From Extibacter muris (GTDB taxonomy: Bacteria; Bacillota; Clostridia; Lachnospirales; Lachnospiraceae): a DNA stretch of 64,000 bases. The stretch's first letter is position 1. Each line of letters opens with the position of its first letter. Made by a program: the position numbers and the translations under genes. Below the pieces are notes generated by a model. The model was not told the DNA's origin. It was given only the letters and a program-made list of their open reading frames with translations, and searched no databases. The stretch is from positions 1-64,000 of the forward strand of contig NZ_SMMX01000012.1 of the NCBI RefSeq assembly GCF_004345005.1, in the 5' to 3' direction. Shown here piece by piece: positions 59,701 through 64,000 of this stretch.

Positions 59701-60273
59701 TGTTTCTGTGCTGCCGGAAGTAAGTTCTTCAATCGTTTCCTTAAGTGTGGCAAAATCCGTCACCTCTTCTGACCTCAATGAAAATTCTTCGATTTCGTTG
59801 TCTAATTCTGAACATAGAGGGCAATCATAATTGCACGGCGTACCCTCTACCGCCTCTACATAGCCGCAGTTTTCATCATGCGAATGGGTGCAGTTCAATT
59901 TCTTTGTAGTACAGGCGCTTTCTTCGCCGCAAACATGGGTACATTCGGTTGGGCTGGCCTCGCCCGCTTTGGACGGGGTAGTGCTGTCATCCAAAACAGT
60001 TTCATTAGGATAACAGCTTTCGTCATGCGAATGAACACAATTCGTTTCAAAGATAGTGCAATCCTCCGCATGCTCATGGGTGCATAGACTACCTTCCACG
60101 CCCTTGCTGTAACCGCAGTCCTCGGTATGTTCCACATGATGAGCACACACGTCACCGCCTGTTGAAGCAGAAGCTGCCATGGTTCCTTGCGGAACAAAGC
60201 CGCAAAGCATAACCGCACATAGCAGCAGGCTTAAAAATCTTTTCTTCATGCTCTTTAACTTCTTTATTTTCAT
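56746..60273 (-). CDS. Giant sortase-anchored surface protein with beta-helix, FctA and Cna-B domains
   Basis: 1175 residues. Same signal peptide and Cys/His-rich block (about 42-165) as the previous protein. Then a beta-helix region with repeated TMNGGEIS/FTMNGGSIS units (about 250-680), a Spy0128/FctA-like pilin domain (about 775-920, FNFSDEVFRFKLTD...), a Cna-B domain (about 925-1020, TSVQVTKVWNDNNNQDGKRP...) and a DUF5979-like domain with VTGTQGDKDKKFHFTVTLDD; Pro-rich stalk, VPQTGD, membrane helix, RKQRHKRHK tail. The FctA and Cna-B domains usually hold isopeptide bonds. First gene after the repeat-containing promoter at 60.6 kb; likely adhesin or pilin-like backbone. Confidence 0.88.
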   Translation of the reverse strand: MKIKKLKSMKKRFLSLLLCAVMLCGFVPQGTMAASASTGGDVCAHHVEHTEDCGYSKGVEGSLCTHEHAEDCTIFETNCVHSHDESCYPNETVLDDSTTPSKAGEASPTECTHVCGEESACTTKKLNCTHSHDENCGYVEAVEGTPCNYDCPLCSELDNEIEEFSLRSEEVTDFATLKETIEELTSGSTETISVNAEKIAFDSTITVPAGVEVTLSFSQVTIFEPNQKDLSSLFFIPEEAGLTIGETTTDAYRSTWRGYSGNAGYMQEALIESKGDLILNSGIIGDWASSKAVIALDGDKSLFVMNGGQIGSSDYYWPDCAVKLDNGANLNLNDGVITGSAKIGVHADHQSMFTMEGGLIEKAKDKGVLVDHGSAFTMNDGEISENGLSEIWWMDAGGVNVFDGSSFTMNGGEISYNKGGTGGVCIGNNVDTMQNAYKDLDVLPSNTPAIATFIFNDGYIGSNTGYDKGGGLFVSANADVTMNGGSLSENTTEVGGGGVLIQDGYLLKYAGNEKKPVTADDYPKVSMSEWQTRFPGRFTMNGGSISRNEALGKYTQGGSAAPMDVDGDGGGILIWSNEVYLKAGEIAHNTAKNHGGGVHVKTVPYHLSLSRVEIRTNKASNEGGGLWFCPIGISDIYFEEGALVTGNTAVNAGDDFYTVEKRKDTFTTSLGGQQSQVNGILYMSDKTLGGGKVHWYADNHGDRYIAGTTPEEDVTSIYNRTNAYGLKSQLEQKDIDTAEQLVSLIVVDNQAESGGGISANGWITIGKGPQPIQVTLSGEKHLLDFEGTQFNFSDEVFRFKLTDTNLPGTLGYSLSKTTSSSEVIPSSEPKIGAFSFDINFSLPGTYTFDVTEIKGDDEAYQYDNAKYHIEYKITLNADNVLQESHTIKKETLQPTQSTTEVDKIVFENVHAPKTSVQVTKVWNDNNNQDGKRPESVTIKLLADGKVVEGKTLTLTAANNWTGTFSDLDGYKAGKKIAYTVEEITISNGYEVSVTGTAADGYTVTNTYHAPKMGGITIEKEVTGTQGDKDKKFHFTVTLDDKTISGTYGDMEFTNGVAEIILKHGEKANATGLPAGTGYTVVEKEANSNGYTTSSIADKGTIPENSSAEVKFTNHKDGVETPKPDPTPKPTPDTPDDVPQTGDTSNISLWIALACFSVFGIAVILFGRKQRHKRHK

Positions 60274-60520
60274 ATCAATTTACATCTCCTTTTCAGAAAT
60301 CTTCGTTTTCATTCCCCGCAATTTGAAAAATCATCTGCTTTATGCCTATCCTCAAAAGGCCATTTTCACCCGTATAAATACTCCGCCATAATTGAAAAGA
60401 TGGAAAAGAGAAAGCGGCTCCAAGCAGATTGACTGCATAAACGGTTTTGCTATGGAAAGATAGAGCGTGTTTCTCAAATCAGAGATGTATTCATACTCGC
60501 ATTGCTTCAAGCTACAAACA

Positions 60521-60542
60521 GAAAAAGGCGTGATGCGCCTTT
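60521..60542 (-). terminator. Second terminator-like hairpin in the adhesin leader
   Basis: Minus-strand AAAGGCG-CATCA-CGCCTTT then TTC; weaker U tract than the first. Lies between the promoter at 60.65 kb and the adhesin start at 60273. Confidence 0.55.
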
Positions 60543-60568
60543 GATTATAGAATATTTATTTGAGTAAC

Positions 60569-60644
<76 letters not shown>

Positions 60645-60647
60645 GCG

Positions 60648-60676
60648 AGTATATCGAGTGTAAGCACAATTGTCAA
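60648..60676 (-). promoter_or_regulatory. Consensus sigma-A promoter reading into the repeat and adhesin genes
   Basis: Minus strand TTGACA (plus 60671-60676), spacer exactly 17 nt, TATACT (plus 60648-60653). The predicted start, about 60641, is inside the repeat tract. First coding region downstream is the surface protein ending at 60273. Confidence 0.85.
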
Positions 60677-60814
60677 CCCCTTTCTTATAAAAAAACAAAA
60701 AAACTTTTGTTTATCTTTACAAGAAAAGAGAGTATTCTAATCGAGCACAGATATACATTAAATATAATATCATAAAACTTCTTAAAAATCAAGTAAAATG
60801 GGCAAATCATTTTT

Positions 60815-61770
60815 CCCTATTTGTAGGATTACAATACATGTGTTACAACTGAATATTTAAAAAGCAGAGATACTGCCTTTTGTGTTATATTTTAGTCACC
60901 ACAACCACAACATAAACAAAGGAGTTCCCTGCTATGGCTAGTATAACACAAGATATGAGATACCGTCTATCCCTGATCCGCTACGCTGAGAAGTATGGCG
61001 TCACCAAGGCGGCTGTCAAATACAAGACCAACCGGCAGTATGTCTACCGCTGGAAACGCCGCTTTGACGGCTCCATGGATTCCCTCCGTGACCGCTCCAG
61101 ACGGCCTCACCATCACCCCAACCAGCATACCCCACAGGAAGAAAAACTTATCTCGGATATGCGTCGCCGTAACCCTGATGCCGGACTGGTCGTCTTCTGG
61201 GTCAAACTCAGGCAGCGCGGCTATTCCCGCTCCATCACCGGACTCTACCGCTTCCTCAAAAACAGCAGGGTCATTGGGAAGCAGTTCTTCCAGTACATTG
61301 CCATTGACGAGTATTCCAGATGGCGCTTCGTGGAAGCCTTTGAGGAACACAGCACCTATTCTTCCGCGCAGTTTGTGGAACACCTCGTAAAAGCGTTCCC
61401 CATCTCCATCGAGTGCATCCAGACGGATAATGGGTCGGAATTCACCAACCGCTTTACTTCTCACCGGGACAAGCCGACCCTCTTCCAAAAGCACTTGGAA
61501 GCACATGAGATAAAGCACAAAGTCATCCGTCCCTTTACCCCTCGTCACAACGGGAAGGTAGAGCGCAGCCATCGAAAAGATAATGAGCGTTTTTATGCGA
61601 CCCATCTGTTCTATTCCTTTGAGGACTTTGCTGCGCAGCTGAAGGTGTATAACCGTAGGGACTATAACAATTTCCCCATGCGCCCTCTAGGCTGGAAAAC
61701 ACCGAATGAGGTCTTAAAGGATTATTTACGGTCAGTGTAACAAATGTTTGAAAACCTACAGAAATAGGGG
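60815..61770 (+). mobile_element. IS481-like insertion sequence
   Basis: About 956 bp. Ends form an imperfect inverted repeat: left CCCTATTTGTAGG then ...TGTTACA, right (read inward) CCCTATTTCTGTAGG then ...TGTTACA. Contains one transposase frame. The left 45 bp are the uninterrupted form of the sequence that the mobilizable element has split at 36.67/48.09 kb. Confidence 0.75.
60934..61740 (+). pseudogene. IS481-like transposase with internal deletion
   Basis: 268 residues, in frame from ATG 60934 (AAAGGAG). N-terminal HTH (KYGVTKAAVKYKTNRQYVYR) and the second half of an rve/DDE core (FQYIAIDEYSRW, QTDNGSEFTNRF with the second Asp, PRHNGKVERSHRKDNERF with the Glu). Between LYRFLKNSRVIG and KQFFQY about 50 residues are missing compared with family members, including the QIDVK segment with the first catalytic Asp. 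Probably inactive; could be moved only in trans. Confidence 0.8.
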
Positions 61771-61783
61771 ACGCCCTTTTTTT

Positions 61784-61825
61784 AATTGGGGACGGGGTAT
61801 TTCTAGAAATACCCCGTCCCCAATT
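61784..61825. terminator. Perfect 42-bp palindrome
   Basis: The arms AATTGGGGACGGGGTATTTCT (less one base: 61784-61804 and 61805-61825) are exact complements with no loop. It lies 4 nt before the stop of the minus-strand DUF3881-like gene and after the IS. It may be a bidirectional terminator or a REP-like element; a shorter GGGGACGCCC + T run precedes it. Confidence 0.7.
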
Positions 61826-61829
61826 GCCT

Positions 61830-62705
61830 TTAAAAGTTAATTCTTCCCTGCAGCCAGATATCTCCTTTAAAGCGGCGTCCTACGGAAGGCTCTCCTGTCA
61901 CTTTCTTAACGGGCACGCAGATATCGAACTGCAGCTCATTCACATCAAGTTTCATGACATAGAGCTGTTCCTTTGTATCTTCATTTTCTATTGTATGTAT
62001 ATCCAGTATCTCACCTAATATGGAGTAGCAGTCACATTCTATCCCGTATGGCATGAAACATGTATCCACTATACTGAACACATCTTCTGTGATGAGGCGT
62101 CTTGATACTTTGGAATAAATGTCTATATCGTCCAGCGTCAGGCTTTCCATCGCGGCCTGATCGCCATTTTTAGCCGCACTTAATAGCATCATCCTGTTTC
62201 TGGATTCTTCCTGTCTCTTTTTTTCTAATTCGGCGTTCTTTAATACCGGGAGCAGAATTGTACCCTTATTGCATAGTCCTGAAAGTGTTACAGAACCGTA
62301 TTTCACTTTTTTGCCGGACATCTGCTTTTCTTTGATAAATTCTACCGCATTCTGCAGATAAAAGATTAGGCTGATACCTACTTTTACATCTTCACATATA
62401 CCTACGTAGGCTTCTTCACCCATCCTCCTCTCCACAACGACATCAGCATAAGATGTCAGTCCGCTGCCGATAAAATATGGATAATAATACTGCCGTTCAA
62501 AATGCTCGTTTATATCCATATCCCCACAGATAGATACGCCTATGCCGGCGCCGCATTCCCTCTGATACTCGCAGAAATCCAGTTCATTTTCGACTTCTAC
62601 GAGTTCATGATGGGTGAATGACTCCTCTGTGTCTTTCAGGAATTCATTCAATCGTCTTTTTGAAGTTATATTGCCATAACCTATGGCCTGTAAAAATTTA
62701 TGCAT
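61830..62705 (-). CDS. DUF3881-like protein
   Basis: 291 residues starting MHKFLQAIGYGNITSKRRLN. Alpha/beta protein without signal or membrane helix; middle region FIGSGLTSYADVVVERRMGE and KVKYGSVTLSGLCNKGTILL; C-terminal part binds neither cofactor motif that I recognise. Layout fits the DUF3881 family confined mainly to Lachnospiraceae. It follows serS by 26 nt on the same strand. Function unknown. Confidence 0.65.
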   Translation of the reverse strand: MHKFLQAIGYGNITSKRRLNEFLKDTEESFTHHELVEVENELDFCEYQRECGAGIGVSICGDMDINEHFERQYYYPYFIGSGLTSYADVVVERRMGEEAYVGICEDVKVGISLIFYLQNAVEFIKEKQMSGKKVKYGSVTLSGLCNKGTILLPVLKNAELEKKRQEESRNRMMLLSAAKNGDQAAMESLTLDDIDIYSKVSRRLITEDVFSIVDTCFMPYGIECDCYSILGEILDIHTIENEDTKEQLYVMKLDVNELQFDICVPVKKVTGEPSVGRRFKGDIWLQGRINF

Positions 62706-62731
62706 GGGTTTTTCCTTACAATTTTAATGTT

Positions 62732-64000
62732 TTATTTCTTTTCAATCTTTGTCATACCACCCATGTATGGCTGCAATACTTCTGGTATACGGACTGAGCC
62801 GTCTTCCTGAAGGTTGTTTTCCAAAAATGCAATCAACATTCTAGGTGGCGCTACTACTGTGTTGTTAAGTGTGTGCGCAAAATATTTGCTTCCGTCTGTG
62901 CCTTTTACACGTATGCCAAGCCTTCTCGCCTGTGCATCCCCAAGGTTGGAACAGCTTCCTACTTCAAAGTATTTCTTCTGCCTCGGTGACCATGCTTCTA
63001 CGTCGCAGGATTTAACCTTCAAGTCAGCCAGGTCTCCGGAACAGCACTCCAGCGTACGTACCGGCACATCGAGAGAACGGAATAAGTCTACTGTATTCTG
63101 CCAGAGTTTATCATACCATACCTTGCTCTCTTCCGGCTTACAAACGACAATCATCTCCTGCTTTTCAAACTGATGGATTCTGTACACGCCACGTTCTTCA
63201 ATCCCATGGGCGCCTTTTTCTTTCCGGAAGCATGGTGAATAACTCGTTAATGTCTGTGGTAGCTGGTTTTCATTGAGCATCGTATCGATGAATTTGCCGA
63301 TCATAGAGTGTTCGCTCGTTCCGATGAGATAGAGGTCTTCACCTTCAATCTTGTACATCATGGCGTCCATCTCTGCGAAACTCATAACTCCTGTTACGAC
63401 ATTGCTGCGAATCATGAATGGAGGGATGCAGTAAGTAAAGCCACGGTTGATCATAAAATCTCTTGCATATGTGATTACTGCTGAATGCAGCCTAGCGATA
63501 TCTCCCATAAGATAATAGAACCCATTTCCTGCAACTTTTCCTGCACTCTCGAGGTCTATACCGTTAAAATTCTCCATAATCTCCGTGTGATATGGTATTT
63601 CAAATTCTGGTATTGCAGGTTCTCCATATTTTTGTATCTCTACATTTTCACTGTCATCTTTTCCTATAGGTACAGATGAATCGATGATATTAGGAATCGT
63701 CATCATAATCTTTTTGATTCTTTCCTCTACCTGCTTTTCTTCTGAGGACAAGGCCTCTATTCTGTCAGCATTCTCCTGTACCTTTTTCTTAAGTTCTTCA
63801 GCTTCTTCTTTCTTGCCCTGTGCCATGCATGCGCCAATCTGCTTTGATATCTTGTTCCTGTCTGCACGCAGCGCCTCAACTTCCTGTTTAATATCTCTAT
63901 TCTGCTGATCTAATTGTAATACCTCATCTACGAGAGGAAGTTTATCATCCTGAAATTTCTTTTTGATATTCTCTTTTACTGTATCAGGGTTATTTCTTAC
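62732..64000 (-). CDS. serS: Seryl-tRNA synthetase, N-terminus beyond the window
   Basis: The frame is open to the window edge (64000); the visible part is 422 codons. The N-terminal coiled-coil arm (QNRDIKQEVEALRADRNKIS) and the class II core are present: motif 2 region FRKEKGAHGIEERGVYRIHQ with FEKQEM, and motif 3 HTLNNTVVAPPRMLIAFLEN (Arg). Charges tRNA-Ser. Core gene that marks the right chromosomal flank of the accessory region. An internal ATG at 63826 is not the start. Confidence 0.95.
   Translation of the reverse strand, partial: VRNNPDTVKENIKKKFQDDKLPLVDEVLQLDQQNRDIKQEVEALRADRNKISKQIGACMAQGKKEEAEELKKKVQENADRIEALSSEEKQVEERIKKIMMTIPNIIDSSVPIGKDDSENVEIQKYGEPAIPEFEIPYHTEIMENFNGIDLESAGKVAGNGFYYLMGDIARLHSAVITYARDFMINRGFTYCIPPFMIRSNVVTGVMSFAEMDAMMYKIEGEDLYLIGTSEHSMIGKFIDTMLNENQLPQTLTSYSPCFRKEKGAHGIEERGVYRIHQFEKQEMIVVCKPEESKVWYDKLWQNTVDLFRSLDVPVRTLECCSGDLADLKVKSCDVEAWSPRQKKYFEVGSCSNLGDAQARRLGIRVKGTDGSKYFAHTLNNTVVAPPRMLIAFLENNLQEDGSVRIPEVLQPYMGGMTKIEKK

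Overview
The window looks like the chromosome of a gut anaerobe of the Lachnospiraceae/Clostridia type. The evidence is the flanking core genes (a Gram-positive type IV pilus-like cluster on the left, serS next to a DUF3881-like gene on the right), AGGAGG ribosome sites, and the style of the mobile elements (Tn4451/TnpX-like serine recombinase with TnpV and TnpW, Tn916-like Int/Xis, KTR-domain remnants). Species cannot be told from the sequence. Between the two core flanks lie about 55 kb of layered accessory DNA.

Layout. 1-5.8 kb: co-oriented pilus/pseudopilus genes ending with pilT and a terminator. 5.9-15.5 kb: a graveyard of broken mobile-element and cargo genes (SLOG/DUF1273, TudS-like, DUF3788, DUF6144-like, DUF3795, relaxase, XRE, DUF2268, MerR/TipAS, AraC) with a few intact cargo genes (VOC protein, class D beta-lactamase-like lipoprotein, inositol-phosphatase family enzyme, AraC-GyrI regulator, DUF3788). 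16.2-21.8 kb: a complete vanD-type glycopeptide resistance cluster, vanR-vanS-vanY-vanH-vanD-vanX, with tandem 11-bp VanR-type boxes at the end of vanS. 21.8-27.5 kb: a tyrosine recombinase and a 1058-residue LRR/InlB-repeat surface protein, bracketed by two copies of the last 34 codons of vanX. 27.6-32.7 kb: a two-component system divergent from an ABC transporter and a YxeA protein. 32.7-36.7 kb: a decayed xis/int pair with a tRNA-Arg 3' fragment, a degenerate IS66, and the end of an IS481-like element. 36.67-48.09 kb: an integrative mobilizable element carrying a lantibiotic self-protection type operon (ABC ATPase, two permeases, NisI-like lipoprotein, RR and HK). The uninterrupted target survives at about 60.83 kb, so its ends can be read to within 4 bp. 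48.2-60.7 kb: a pseudo-tRNA, an intact tRNA-Arg(CCT), a Tn916-like int/xis, a sigma-like factor, and a minus-strand run of two giant sortase-anchored proteins, HU, a frameshifted class B sortase and a small membrane protein. 60.8-61.8 kb: an IS481-like element with an internally deleted transposase. 61.8-64 kb: DUF3881-like gene and serS, cut by the window edge.

How it works together. Three separate envelope-stress or antibiotic sensing modules (VanRS, the RR/HK at 27.6-29.7 kb, the LanRK-like pair at 42-44 kb) each sit beside the resistance genes they probably control, and each has OmpR-type repeated boxes visible in the DNA. The surface-protein run is preceded by a consensus sigma-A promoter whose transcript starts inside a (GACA)14 tract. 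The tract's last unit forms one arm of an intrinsic terminator, which is a plausible repeat-length (phase-variation) switch and the most unusual structure in the window.
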